Shown one piece after another: positions 25,501 through 38,594 of a stretch of 64,000 nt of DNA (position 1 is its first letter; every line of letters begins with the position of its first letter). Source of the DNA: Callaeas wilsoni. Its lineage: Eukaryota > Chordata > Aves > Passeriformes > Callaeidae. The stretch is taken from assembly GCA_013398955.1 (NCBI GenBank), contig VWPU01012707.1, positions 248,001-312,000 on the forward strand, given 5' to 3'. The notes under the pieces are model-generated. The model made no database searches. It was not told the origin of the DNA and worked only from the letters and a program-made list of their open reading frames with translations. The position numbers and the translations under genes were made by a program.

Positions 25501-26870
25501 GCAGTAAGCCTGGACAGATTCTCTCTGGTAGGAGCTTCCATAATGGAGCCCAAAGTCCTTTGCAGGGGCACTGCCTTTCAATCACACAAGCCCTTTCCTC
25601 CTCTGCTCTGTGCAAGACCCACGTACATCAGACCTTCGCTTTCAGTCCGCTCTCATCTTCACCGTCAGTGCCTCTGTTTCCGCATTTTAATTTTAGCAGG
25701 AAGAACCACAAACAGGAAATTTAAAATAAAAAAAACCCCTACATTACTACATGTACCCCCAAATGTAAACTAAACTTAGAATACCACCAAAAGCGTACAG
25801 TAAAGCCTCATTGATTCTGTTGCTTTCCATTAACCTGCTTCAGTTTTGTTTGCTCATTTGGATGTTGCAATCTCAGTGGTATAGAATCTGCTGTCGTAAC
25901 TCTGTGTGATACTTCATAAACAACTACTGCTGCTTCATGGGAGAATGTATAACTAAATTCCAGTGACTCAGAATATCAGATTTGATTGCATTCTGCAAAA
26001 CGACTGAAGATAAGTAAAGACAAACTTAAAGGAAAACAAGATTAACTGCCCTCAGATTTGTTTCTTTCTTTACTGCAGTCACACAACAGATAAAAACTTT
26101 TCTTTCCTTCCATCTCTGTGTCTTTCAAAAGGGATAACTTTTTTTTTTCACTTTACATTAGCTAACCTTAGTAAGCTATCAAAGAATGAAAACACTTATG
26201 ACAGAGTAAACTTCTCAAAGAGCTATTTAATCAAATTAAGAATAACTTCTTCAAGGTGCAGTAGCAATTTAACCAGAGTAATACAAAGGGATGAAAGAGC
26301 CTCAAGCACTTAACTATTAAAAAAATTTCTCACCTTGCATTTAACATTTCAAAGAAGTCATATATGCAAATATATTCCTCTTTGAGCATTAATTTAAAGA
26401 TTTGCTTTTTCCCTTCTAAAGTGAAAGTTGGGTATGAAAACCTACAGGCACTTCTGGTTTAGCTGCACTCATACCTTTAAACAATTTCAACAAATTGATT
26501 TTACACAGAATTTAAACTCCTAGTTTTACAAGAAGTCACATTTCAAAGAGATCTCAAAGTTGTTATTCCAATGTCACAAGTTTTGCCTCCTTAAATAATA
26601 AACTCCAGCGAAGGAAAAATGAGGAATGTATGTATTTGTAAGAGCAATACTGCTTATTTCTCTTTGAAAGACAGAAGGAAAAAATTAAACTGCAGCTTCA
26701 CGGCACTTGATGCTCGATTAAGAGCATCTTCATCTGCTTCTCACTGCCTAAGTGCACAGAGCACTCACTCCTGCACTGATCACACGTAGCCAACAGCAGC
26801 TGGCAAGGACGTAACTCACAGCACCACTGCTCCTAGAAAATTTTGGCCTTAAGAAAGACCAAGTTTAACA
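22568..26870. other. Intronic stretch; one strong antisense splice-donor motif
   Basis: No recognised gene. On the plus strand a consensus donor AG|GTAAGT lies at 22841-22848, at the end of an open frame that runs from 22418 across the antisense of the CADPS2 exon. No matching acceptor or coding signal was established. The remaining sequence is ordinary AT-rich intron. Confidence 0.45.
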
Positions 26871-27000
26871 CGCGTCCTGTGCGGCCCGGCAGGCGGCGGG
26901 CGGCAGCAGCCGCGCTCGGAGCCATTGCCACCTCGCGGCGCTGCCGCGAACGCCGCAGCCCGAGGTCTCCCTCCCCCGCCGGGCCGGCGGCTGCGCGGGG
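26871..27000. promoter_or_regulatory. Very small CpG island in the intron
   Basis: About 130 bases with roughly two dozen CpG dinucleotides, in otherwise AT-rich, CpG-poor intron. It includes a GGGCGG Sp1-type box (26898-26903). On the minus strand, the CADPS2 direction, an ATG in a fair context (GGCAATGG, at 26923-26925) opens a 30-codon frame beginning MAPSAAAAARRL and ending at 26833. Such islands often mark promoters. It lies 4.3 kb upstream of the CADPS2 exon and could serve an alternative CADPS2 start or an unknown transcript. No strong donor follows it on the minus strand, so a spliced link to the exon is not shown. Another reading is a GC-rich repeat remnant. Confidence 0.5.
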
Positions 27001-29776
27001 ATCAGCAAGCCCCTGACCTCGACACTAGCAACAGCACTGCTTTTTCTCTCCTCCCACACTGCAGTGTGCAACTACTCTTCTCAGACCATATGGGTATTTT
27101 AGGGAAATAGCAGGAGGTGATGACTGCAACTACAGACAGAGCGAGATAAAATATTTCTTACACACACTGCAAAAACACAGGGGTAGGGAGGAGCAAACCA
27201 AAGAGCCGCTTCCTGAACGCTCAATGCTGCATTGTGTATTGTCTGTAGCACCAAACCTAAGTCCCTTAACACTTCCAAAAAATAGGAAGCATTTTATTTC
27301 AAAATTATGCCATTTTGTATAATGTCTTTGACAGCAGCAGTTGGTTTTGAAAAACTTTAGTCAAAGCGATAATTTTTGAGAGCAGAGTGGAAAAAGAGCC
27401 TGATGAGGGTTCCCTCAAACAGCTGTCCCTCTCTTCCAATTCAGTCAGGAGATACCTTTTCATCTCCTGAATAAAGAAAACTGAAGGTACAAATAAACCT
27501 TTTACCAGTCAACTTGTCACACATATCTTTGAACATAACTTTGTTTCTTGTCCTGACAACTTCTTTGTCACTGGAAAAACAAAAAAAAAGAAAAATAAGT
27601 TAAAATTCTGTCAAGGACTAACTCATCCCACTGCCACAGCAGCATGCTCAAGGATGTTGAGCTCAGTGACTCCCTCCCTGTGTCTCCTGTGCAGGGTCTT
27701 CCAGTTCAGCTGGGAGGCAATACTGGTCAGCCCTTTACCGCAGCTTTCCTCTTCCCAAGTCAGCCTTAGGAATGGCAGAACTGCATCTAACAACACTTGA
27801 ACAAACTCTCACTCTGTTGCTAAGTGAGACTTAAGAGCCATCCAAGCCTTCACCACTCTGCTGTAATTCCAGCTTCCCACCACCCTCCATGGTGGTGGTG
27901 AATGCTTCATCCGCAGGGTCGGACTGGAAAACCACACACAGCTCCTCTGTGAGAGCCAAGAGCAAGGCATGGAGCCTCAGGCTGAACCCATCATTATCCT
28001 CTCCTTCCAGAAAAACACTTGTGCCACATCATTGCCTCTTAGCGCGCTTCATCTCACATTGGTGATGAGAACAAGCCTGCAAAGCAAACAGCCAGTTATA
28101 GACAGTGATTCTTGCTCTATTTCCTCTCCCTCTCTCCTACCTTGCCTCGTCTTCCAGTATCTGCCTACAAAAGAATAATACTTGTACTTCACAGCAGAGA
28201 TAGAGAGTATTCATTTACAATGGATTACTTGACAGATTTTCTTCTGAGGAAGAAGACTAAATAAACAGTATTAGAAAATATCAGTACTAAGACAGAGGTG
28301 ATAGCTGTGGTTACTGTGCTGAATTATGCAGGTCTTAATTATGTGCAATAATGGTCCTATACAGCATGTGGGTGGCACACAATATATCCTGTCCCCTACT
28401 ATTCATTGCATAAAACGGCTTGATTTTCTAAAAAAAGGATAAATATTTTGCTGTCACTTAGCAACCTCGGCCGTTCTTTGATTTTCTTAAAGTTGAAGTT
28501 ATTCCAAGTAAAACAGTGTCTGTAAGGATTCTGTTTGCTGTCACTCCATGCACACTACACTGTGTACATAATCCTGGTGTAACAATTCAGTGCCTTGTTG
28601 CATCAAATATTAGATTACCAAAATCAGCCAATTCATTTTCCAAACACATTTATCAGTCTTTATAATCTAGCAAACATAACATCTCATTTACCTTTCACTG
28701 GCTTGTTTAAAAACCAGAAACATTACCAGTACCATAATGGTTATTCAATTCCACTTACAGAGTGTGTAAGTTATAAATATTTTATGCATCATTAAGTCTG
28801 AAATTTTAAATATTTTCATTGTCCAGAGCAGCATATTCAAGATTCTTTGACAGAATTGTAAAATATCTCACAAGGACCAGAGGGTTTGGAGGTTGGTTTT
28901 CTTCAGGGAGTAGAGGTCATGGCACAAAAATCCCAGGCAGTGAGCAAAGCAAAGCCTGATTTATGTGAAGGCATCCAAGTGTACCTCACTGACCACCAAA
29001 ATATAGAACTGGAGACAGATTCCAGAAAGGTCAGATTGGCACCTGAGAGGAAAAGAAAAACAGGTGTTTTGAGAATGAAGAGGAACAAGTATTTTGTGGA
29101 GGAAAAGAAGAAATAAAAAATCACACTTTCCTAATTTTTTGGCAGAAGAGTGAAAATATATAAATAAATACAGGATCATTTAACTGCTTAGAACATACTC
29201 ATACCAATGATAGATTTCTTTCTTGTTGAAAAAAAAAAAATCAAACTTTTACAGGGTATGCCATGCTAGGAAAGAAAGGATCTGCTATGTGTTTTTCCTA
29301 AAGGCAGTAAATATCACACCCCAATAAAAGCTATCTCTGCTGAGATGAGGTTGTCAGTACAGTTGCAATCATTTTCTTTGTACCTGCTCCTACTACCTCA
29401 GATTTGCTGTAGAATTTAGCTGACAATCATCAGCAAAATAATAATATTGTATTTGTTTCCTCTGTGCTGTGCCTCACTGATCTCCTCTTAGTGTGGAGTG
29501 GCTGCCAAAACTCTACAGCTAGGGCGGCTATGTTCTGCTGTCACAAGGGACAGCACTCTTTGAGGCCATGTCCCATGCAGAGTACACAGGGGCACTGCAG
29601 CCCTACTTCCTTGAGACTGCCAGAGTTACAAGGAGGACAGTCACGCCTGAAAGCTATGCAAACAGAGCTTCCAGCCAAGGAAACTGATGATGACTCATGC
29701 AGTGACCACGAAAATTATGCCTAGTAGGAATACGCAGTGATATGTGGCCGTAGTGGGAACCCCGGCTACCAGTGCC
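27001..29776. other. Intronic stretch with no recognised gene
   Basis: No exon or repeat family recognised. A hairpin, CCACCACC (27877-27884) with GGTGGTGG (27891-27898), has 8-bp arms and a 6-base loop. A moderately GC-richer part (27610-28000) shows no clear frame. Confidence 0.5.
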
Positions 29777-29876
29777 TTTCATAGAAGGCGGGCCTGGAAC
29801 AGACCTTCCAGATCACTCAGTTCCACCCCCCACACCATGAGAAGCGAACCTTCCACTAGACCACTGGTTGGCCAGT
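29777..29876 (-). mobile_element. CR1 LINE 3' end fragment
   Basis: Read in plus orientation this is the reverse complement of a CR1 3' end: TTCATAGAA, then a GGAACAGACCTTCCAGATCA block and CTTCCACTAGACCACTGGTT. It is short, about 100 bases, and diverged. Confidence 0.75.
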
Positions 29877-32703
29877 TGGACTGGTTTTCTGATCAATTAA
29901 CAAACAGAAGAAATTAAAGAAACTGAGGTAAAGTCTGGCCTGTAAGGCCGTTAACAGTTAAGCTGTCACATCATATGGACATATACACTTTACATATGAC
30001 AACACACAACCCAATTTAGCTATGGTATGGTAGAACAAGGATGCTCAAGACCCTTAATATTAGAGACCACACAAAAAAAGTATTTACTGTGCTAACCCAA
30101 GTGACCTTCAGTTTTGTCAGGCAAGGACACCTCTGCTTGTGAAAGAGGACTTCAGCTTTGAATAACCTATCCAGGTATCATCTGATCTTGTACACTTCTA
30201 TTTGTAATAAACTCTTCTACCTTGGAAACCTGCGGTGCAAAAAAATTCTACTTTGAAATCCTTTCCCAGCCTCACAAAATGAGCCTTCAGACGTTCTCAT
30301 CTCCAACTTTTCTAGGAACCTCAGGAATACATTTATAGCAAACAAAATCTAGGCACTATCTGAACAATAAATACAAACATCTGCACAGCCATCACAATAA
30401 ACATCCTCCATGAGAGACACATCCAAGTCCCTGAATACATTTATTTCTCAGCTTGTAGTATGAATTTGAACCAGCACAGCAAATAATCTCATAAAAACTA
30501 CAGGAATGAAACTAAGCAACTGCACTTGGCAACCAATCTGCACTTAACATTTTCTTAATCGCCAAGAGCACTTCTCATGAAAGTGCTCCTCCCTTTCTGC
30601 CTTCTCAGCCCCATCTCCCAGAACTCTCTCTGGGAACTAATTTTCATTAACCTAGAGGACTGCAGTACTCATGAACCCAAGAAAGTTTAGTTTTGTGTTG
30701 CATTATAAGCTTCTACCAGAGAAATGTCCAATAAGTAAGTAAAAGTTTTATCACGTCCCCTGCCAATACCATGTATACCTTCCACAAACAGCTACCTATT
30801 CTCCAACATAAGTAACTCTGAAACTTTTTGCTTTTGTCAAAGACTTTAATATCTCATGTACCTAAAACTCCCTCTCATTTCACCACCTCCCCCAGTCATA
30901 GAGACCAATCTAATAGAAGGCATTTATTTTTCCCCACAAATCTTGTTCTTCTTAAATCAAAGAGCCATGATTGCTACAGGATTATTCAACACTGGCAGTC
31001 AATCTAATACACTCAAATGGAAATTCTTAATACTCCACTAGGCTTGCTCATCAAGATATGTGGGAAACTCTCCACCATTTGAAGACTGAAGTATAAAGGA
31101 ACATCTCCCTGAACCAAATATTCTAGCAGAGAGAAAGGATTTGAAAAAAGGAACAACAGGATTTATTTTTACATGCATACAATTAGGAAGTCAGACTAGA
31201 TCATCACAGTCCTTCTGGTCAGAAAGTTCTCAAGGCTTAATTTATGAAGCTGAAACTACCGGGGAGAGCAACACAAGTCTTTTAATGACATCTGATTGCA
31301 GCTTTAAGCAGTACTCCACTTAGTTTTGAATTCTCAAGCTGAAATTAGTTTTGAATTATCAAGCTGAAAAAAACCAAAGCTTTCCAAAAGGGATACAGAG
31401 GTAACATACAATCCTTAAGCATTACAATCAAATATGTTTTCTCAGATGCCTAGGTACACTGGACTCAATTAATCCTTTCTATATCTAAATACATAGACAT
31501 ACTATGCAAATTTACATATTTAGTCATATTGAACCATGTATATGAAACACAAGATGGAGCATTCCACAGTCCACTCATTTTGGTTGTAAGTACATGCACC
31601 ATACATGACTTCATTGTCCTCTTTTGTCAAAGTGTTATTTTAGTCTGTGAAAAGTTTAAAGCAGCATTCAAACATCTGTAGATCATTCTTCCACAGCAGA
31701 TTTAATAACGGGTTAATTCATTAATTCTTGCAAAATCACTCACCTCTCTGGAAAAATGAGCTTGTCTCAGAACTGTATGCTATAACATTTAAGAGTAGAA
31801 GGAAAACATAGTACATAAAACTAAATGTACAGTTTTCACACTCAAAATAAATCTGTCAGACTTCACACAAGAGACTGGTACAATAATGCTATCCAAAGCT
31901 ATATTTCACCGGGTAATCTTTATGTAATTAAGAGCCTCAAGAAGACACTTGATTAAAATTCCCTTAAAAGGAGAAATACTCAAACACACTCCCACCCTGA
32001 ATATCACAAAAAACTTCTCTTTCAGAGATTCCAAGCACAGGGATCCTCATAATGGTTAAACAGGAACTTATAGCAGTAGCTAACAGATTTTATTGTCAGG
32101 CTTTTCCTGATAGTGATTCAGAACTTTCTCCTTTTTTGATGCCTTTTAACCCTATTTCTAGTGCTGCTTTTTGTTATGATAAGCGATTTCCTCTGCATGG
32201 TATGTATTTGTATCATCCAAACATTTTAGAATTTATGTCTGTTTATCAGCACATTTTTCCCATCACATCCTTGTTCCTGTGGGGTTTTTTTTTGGAGGGA
32301 AGAAGCAGTTTCATACTTTAAAAAGAAACCATTTCTTGTCTTTTTTCTTTCATAATCAATATTCTGGATTCATTTTCCTTTTCTACTTAATTAAATAGTT
32401 CCCTCTTCTTAACCATTTGAAATGAACTCACAGTATTTGCTATCACACCACCTACTAATTATAACCTACAAATTTCATTCCCAGTGTTATTTCTGTCTTC
32501 CCTTCTGAAAATGCTCCTTGGTTCTCCAAGTCTTTCTGCAACCTGATGTGCACAATTCAGGCCACCACAATTTTCATAACTGATGAGCTTTAATTTGGTC
32601 TGCAGCACATATGTGCTCGCACAAGAGAGAACTTGAATAATGGACAATATCAGTATTTTAGTATTTCTGAGTAAAATAACTGCTTGTCCTCTCTGCTGTA
32701 TAA
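29877..32703. other. Intronic stretch with no recognised gene
   Basis: AT-rich intron. The only structure noticed is a 25-bp tandem duplication at 31321-31369. The open frame at 32052-32321 has no splice signals or recognisable motif. Confidence 0.5.
31321..31369. repeat. Two-copy 25-bp tandem repeat
   Basis: The 24-base unit starting TAGTTTTGAATT and ending CAAGCTGAAA occurs at 31321-31344 and again at 31346-31369 with a single difference (C/A). Confidence 0.9.
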
Positions 32704-33095
32704 TGTGCTGGCTGAGTTAGAGATCAGCCCCTTCATTGGAGAATTGTGGTGAAGGGCAGCAGAGAGGTCCTGAGCCTCTTGCCTTGGAGCTGCTTTTCTC
32801 TGGCCCCTGTGGTGGCTACATGGCATGAATCAGCATCTTGTCTCCCACCTCCCTGATCCTCAGCCCGAGTATCACTCACTGACACGTCTCCCTGGCTTGG
32901 TCGTCAACCTGCCTCATCACCATGGCCTTCCCAGAGGAGCACTGGATGGAGGCTGGCCTTGAACACTGTCTTCAGACATGATCGTGACTCTGGCCCCCAT
33001 CGGCATCCCAGCTTGGTCTCCTTAGGGGTCAATCTGCCCTTACTGCTCCCTGACATCTCCTTCATTTCTCTTTATCACCTGTCGCTGTGAGCCGC
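32704..33095. repeat. GC-rich unclassified block beside an LTR
   Basis: About 390 bases of markedly higher GC than the surroundings, ending directly at the 3' end (minus orientation) of the LTR at 33096-33528. That is where the leader of a minus-strand provirus would lie, but the first bases after the LTR (minus strand GCGGCTCAC) do not look like a TGG-type primer binding site. It has no long frame. It may be retroviral remnant, another repeat or unrelated sequence. Confidence 0.4.
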
Positions 33096-33528
33096 TGTTG
33101 AGAAATGAAGACTTGCTCTTCGCATAGCATAGAAAAGAGAGAGTCTTTATTATTTATTTCTAGCTTATATAGGTTCTTGAAAGGTTACTCAGATTGGTCA
33201 GTTCATAACCTCCCCCTAGGCCCGATTGGCCAGGTTCGAACTACACAACCCCGAGGAACTGTTTTAATAACATCCAAACTTTATCTTTGTTTATAGAACA
33301 CAGAAGGAATAGAAGAAAAATTCCCACGGGAAAGGTCTGTGCTAGCCACAATCACCCTCAAAACCATCCCTTTCCTAGCAATAGCCCGGGGTCTTCACAT
33401 CTTCTCTCCCGTCTTTCCTTACTTCCACCTCCAGCTTCAGTGATCACAGAGATTCTAGCATGCTGCTCCCCACGTTCCCTCTCCTGCTGCTCCTGTCAGG
33501 TATGCTCCATCAGAAAGGCAGAACAACA
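33096..33528 (-). mobile_element. LTR of an endogenous retrovirus, 433 bp
   Basis: The ends form a 5-bp inverted repeat, TGTTG...CAACA. On the minus strand the usual LTR signals come in order: two CCAAT boxes (reverse complements at 33225-33229 and 33193-33197, 32 bases apart), a TATATAAG box (33164-33171), two overlapping-region AATAAA signals (33153-33158 and 33146-33151), then a short U5 ending CTTCATTTCTCAACA. No matching target duplication is visible: the flanks are GCCGC and CCCTT. That suggests that one side is still joined to other element sequence or was rearranged. The family is not named; the layout fits bird ERVs. Confidence 0.8.
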
Positions 33529-36500
33529 CCCTTAAAAACAACCAACCCTCACCCCCATGAATAAAAATGTACTTTTAACACTGGAATCTACATTACTCAA
33601 AAAGAAGCAGAAGCAACATAATTCATGACATCTCCATGTAGATCTCCACATCCACACTGCATAAATTGTATAAGCTATTCCCTGAAGTTATCAGAATAGC
33701 TTTCATCAAGATTTCCAACAATTTCTTTTCAAATATAAACCATATTGTATCTTTGTCTTCCCCATTTCTGTACCATTTTCAAAATTTTGCAGTCTTTCAG
33801 GTTTCATAAAGTTTCTCTTTATGTATCTTCTTTCCTCACAGATGCTTCAGAGAGAATCCTGAAGATTTCATCTTTGTATTCACCGCAGCTCACATGCACA
33901 AGTGGATCTCATTCAACAGGCTTATCTCTTAGCAGACAACCCACAGGTCTCTTTGCTTCTTCCCTCATCTCAGGTTTAACTTGGAAAAAGGGACTGGTGT
34001 CGTTCTGGTATCTCTCCCATGGTGCCCACGTGTCACCTTGGGTCCAGTACTCCTCCTCAGATATTCACAGTGTTGTCCATGTTCGACTCCTTTCCTTCCT
34101 TCTCTCACTGCTGATGGAGAGACACTGCAATTCTCAACCAGGACTAGAAATGGAAATCATCTCCAACTCAGTCCTTCTTCCAGGCAGAATTTTTGCTTCT
34201 CCCTACATAATCTCTGTGATCCAAATTCTCCTACATTCAACACAAGCTGCTTATGCTTGAGCTATTTTCTCAATTTCTACCTAAGCCCAGTACCACTAAC
34301 GTCCAAAGACATAATTATTCATCACTGCAAACATCTGCTCCTTTCTTTGCCATGAAGAGAAGGTAGACAGTTCAGCTATAATTCAGTCATATTACCAGTT
34401 TTACACAGATGCATTTTTCTAAATCAATTAATGGAGAAATTTTGGGGTTTAGGTTCCTAATATACTTATATTAGAATATTTTGGTTTATTAAGTGTTCAA
34501 TACAATGTTTAACTAAAGACTTTATGTCCTTTAGAGTTGTATCCCAGTACCTCATTTCTCATCAGCCCTTCAGTGCAAGCCTCAGGAACCATCAGACACA
34601 TTGCAATGCACAATACAGCACTAAGATAAATTTAATTCTGTAAAAATAGAGCATAAAAGTCTGGATAAGTCTGGCCTTAACCTTACCACTTAACCTACTT
34701 AAAAATAAGGAGGAATAAAATCGTATAAAATTCTGCTTTCTCACAAGAAATAGTACTGGAAGAAACCACCTTCCAATTGAAATTTCAATTAAAAGAAAAA
34801 AAATCTCATCTCCAATTATAAATCAGAGGTTAGATTAACATAAGATTTCAGTATCAGTAATACAGTCTTACAGGAAACAAAAAAAAAAAAAAAAGAAGAC
34901 AAGTTTAATTAAGGAGTTTTCCACTCTGCAATAATGTTAGTACTAATTTAAAAAGTTATTAAGCTGCACTTATTTCCATAAGAAGTTATTGGCAAAATGT
35001 ATTTCTTTTATTGTAGTCTTTGATGCCTTGAGGGAGCAGAGTTAAATGGCTGAGTCAGTCAGTAAAACAGCAAACCAATTCCCTTGCATCACATTCTCCT
35101 CTATGCTCTGAATACTAATCAGGACAGAATATTGAAAACAAAAGCTGAGTGTCTGCCAGCTGAAACGTGACTCTCTACCATGCCTGATGTATTGATAACT
35201 TGCTCCCTCTTCAATGAATAAACCAAATGAATCACAAAAAACAACGACATTGCACAGTATAATACTACAGATTTGTTTACTCTATACATGCATATTCAAC
35301 TCAACAGTAAATAAAGGCTGTTACTAAAACTCATTCTACAGGAAATTTGCAAAATAACAAAGAAAATCCAATGGTAATGTTACCTCTAAGATCTTCACTC
35401 TTACTCTGCAAAGAGTACAGTACATATGTATTATTTCTCTCCTCTTTTTGTACAGCCTCCATATGTCAAATAATGGAGAGCAAAGGCTTCAAGACATTCT
35501 CCAATAAAACCATCCAAATAATCACATTAGGCAAGAAGTTACTTCAAACAAAAGTTCTTCCATTACAAAAACATGTGAATCTGAATATTTACCTAGGATC
35601 AATTTTGTATAAAGATATTCCTTTTTATACTCATGGTAAGGTTCACAGGTTTTAGCCAAAACAGCCCATTACAGTGAAATCTCACTATTCCTTTCTTGTA
35701 TCAAGAGTCCATGCTTCCCTGCTAGGAAATAAAAGTGCACTACACTGTAGGAATGCGGCTGGAAAGAGAAAAGTGGCAGAAAACTTGGCAGTTTTATACT
35801 ATTGATTTAGACTGCAATAATTTCCAGGGCACACTGTGGAATCAGGTTTGATAAAACACAAGAGATCAGAAGGAAAAGGCAGCAGCATCAGATGCAACCT
35901 GGACGGTTGCAGATGGCCAGAGATCTAAGTGAGGGAGCCAAGGTTGAGCCAAGTTCAGTAGTTTGTCACTAGCATTGAAGTAGAAGAAACAATGGTCCTT
36001 TGACTTGATAAAGTGACCCAAATGTGGAAATCATTGTACAGTAACGATATTTTGTTGATGCCCAGCTCAACCCAGGAAACCAGGCAACAAGTGATCACGT
36101 TCCTTTCCTCTCTTCAGATGTTTGCTAGAGTAAATCACTTAAATCAGTACCAGAGTTTCTTCTGGAATTGCAGGACACAGCAATAGATAAATTCCATTTT
36201 TACCACCTCCAAATTTTAACCCAAACAAGATCATTTCTATGTTCAGAGGATAATACAGCATCTAATAACTTTTTCAGATAAGTATATTACAAAGTCTGAA
36301 ATTGTTATAAATATCTCTAATTAGCTTGTCACAGACTTTTCATTAGGGTTTGAAAGGAAACTGGACTGATGTAGTATTTTGGGATACGTGCATTTGTTAA
36401 ACTCAGTGCAGAGTAAAAAAAATAGTCAGATCATGATTAAAATATACTGTAGAAGTCTTACAATTCTGATTAAGAGCTAGCTAAAGAAAATACACAAGGA

Positions 36501-37289
36501 AACATACCACACAGTTACAGGGAATCTACTTGTGAGAAACATTAGAATTCAACAAACATTTATTTAGAAAACAGCATTTAAGGGAACAGAGTCTAGAAAA
36601 AGAATATCATAAATTGAGTTTTGTTACTGCTTGGATAGTAAACTGTTTGGAATTTATGTACACAGTAAACAACTTTGAAGGAACAACTAGTTTTAAAACT
36701 TGGTCTGAGGATATGAATGAGAGGGTAAGAGTCTGTCAAACAGTTCTTACACTTGATGAAATCTCTGCATTACTGACATCCTAACAAAAGATAATACAGC
36801 TTTTAATCAGATATTGTGCTTAGTTTCTACTTACACTAGAACAATTAGTGTATATGTTACAAAATAGACAGGAAAAGAGACATACACAAATAGAATTGGT
36901 TAGCCATGAGTGAACAGCCCAAGTCTGAAGTATCAGATTCACCAGGGTTTGTGAGATTGAAACTGGCCAGCTGCAATTCAAGGACAAAGGTCAGTGTGAC
37001 ACAAGCACCAAGCGGCAATGTCCTGTGCCAGACTTTAATAAAGATGTGAAATAAAGAAGAAAAGAGGGAGCAAAGAGCTTTAAGAAAAACCCTGAGTACA
37101 ACAGCAACCAGAGAGTGGACCTCAGAGCAAGACGGGCTGCAGATAAGTGAGCGGAGATGTGGTTTCCTATTATTTATTACTGAACGCGCATTAAAAATCT
37201 GCTGGGAACACTTTCATTTTGTCCTCTTGAAATCAATTCCCAAACTTATGAAGTGTAGAAAAACCAGTGAACTCTTCTCGATTTACCTT
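33529..37289. other. Intronic stretch with no recognised gene
   Basis: Begins beside the LTR. A 171-codon plus-strand frame (33745-34260) is not recognised and has ordinary intronic composition. A perfect 16-bp palindrome AATTGAAATTTCAATT lies at 34775-34790 and an A16 run at 34879-34894. Confidence 0.5.
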
Positions 37290-37393
37290 TACACTGACAA
37301 GTATTTGCAGTATGATGTGTTTGATTAACATTTCACAATTCTTCTACACTGACAAGTATTTGCAGTATGATGTGTTTGATTAACATTTCACAA
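37290..37393. repeat. Perfect 49-bp tandem duplication
   Basis: The 49 bases beginning TACACTGACAAGTATTTGCA occur at 37290-37338 and again, without a single difference, at 37345-37393. A 6-base spacer gives a period of 55. Perfect identity means a recent event or an assembly artefact. Confidence 0.95.
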
Positions 37394-38594
37394 GGTTCCA
37401 AGAGCTCTTTCACTCCCTTAAGTTGCTAGTATCCTAACATATAAAAATTAGGTGTCCAAGTAATATAGGAAGATAAGAAAGTACACGTCATACAGCCATC
37501 ATCCCTCTCTATTCCTAAAGTCCAAACATTCGATCACAAATTTTGCAATATGCACACAACAGAGTGAAAAGGGGATTCCATACATTTTATTGCCCTAATT
37601 TTCCACAAATCTTCCTATTTTGTCACCCTCACAAGAAGTACTTTTCCCCTTAACAAAGGGGAGTGTGTGTGCAGGGGGGAAGAATGAAATAAAAATGTTA
37701 ACTGTTTTCTCTCTAGTTAAAAGAGCAGAGAGAGATGAGGAAAACAAGCAAGCATAGACCTACCATAATTGCATAGTTGACTATCAACAGCTAAAAGTGC
37801 TGGTTAAACTAAACACTGTTTTTGCCTCCAAAACGCTAAGTCATTAAGCAAAAATTTAAGCCTTCAAGGGCTTCTTAAAGATCACAAATAAACCAACTCA
37901 TGATCCATCTCAGCTCTTCCAGAGGCATAGCTTTTGCTCTTTATTCTTTCAGAATATTTTCTAAAAGAATGCCCAAAACCCGTGTAGTTTCCCATATGGT
38001 TACAATTACTTCACATGAAGCAAACACGGTATATTTCAATGAAAATATATTGTAATTAGGTTAAATTGCACCCAGTGCATTTAATGGATTAATACACAAG
38101 GAAACAGGCAGTGATTAACTAGGGAGGGTTGTCTGAGATTACCAGAAGTCAACTGTGCCACCATGAGTAGCTCTCACAGTACAGGATTATTTCCAACATC
38201 ATTTACAGTACTAGCAGCACCTTTACAACTCCAGCTGCGCCAAGAACCCGTATGTTCCAGCACACTGGCATGTGACATTGCTCCAGTCAGCTGACAGTTC
38301 TAAATCATGTCACAAAGTAAGCCTCCCCAGTCCCCCCTGAGCATAGTTCTTTCTAGGATTTTCCTAACAGTTTCTTATTTTTGGACAATGTCACCAAAGC
38401 TCAGTGTGTCCCATGCTTTTGAGACACTTCTGTTTTCCTGTCCATGTCTGAAAACACCATACAGTTGGTACACATATGGCCAAATAAATCAATCCAAAAT
38501 TTCTTGGAAGCATCAAGCATGCTATGCAAGTACACATCATTTGTGTACTTCTCATGCACAAAAATCAAAGAAAAATTAAGGATGGCTGGGATAC
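37394..38594. other. Intronic stretch with no recognised gene
   Basis: AT-rich intron without recognised exon, repeat or RNA gene. The open frames at 38307-38836 partly belong to the CR1 remnant that follows. Confidence 0.5.

Noticed and set aside
26833..27071. CpG island as the first coding exon of CADPS2
   Set aside because: The acidic start and the conserved stretch that should precede LNKQQ are absent, and no good donor follows.
33231..33242. GGTTCGAAC, resembling a tRNA B box
   Set aside because: It lies inside the LTR, with no A box at the right distance and no cloverleaf. No tRNA gene.
33745..34260. 171-codon plus-strand open frame
   Set aside because: Unrecognised peptide, overlapping frames in the same strand, no splice signals, and not part of the neighbouring LTR. 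Treated as chance.
34879..34894. A16 run as a possible processed-pseudogene tail
   Set aside because: No recognisable gene copy precedes it on either strand and no flanking direct repeat was found.
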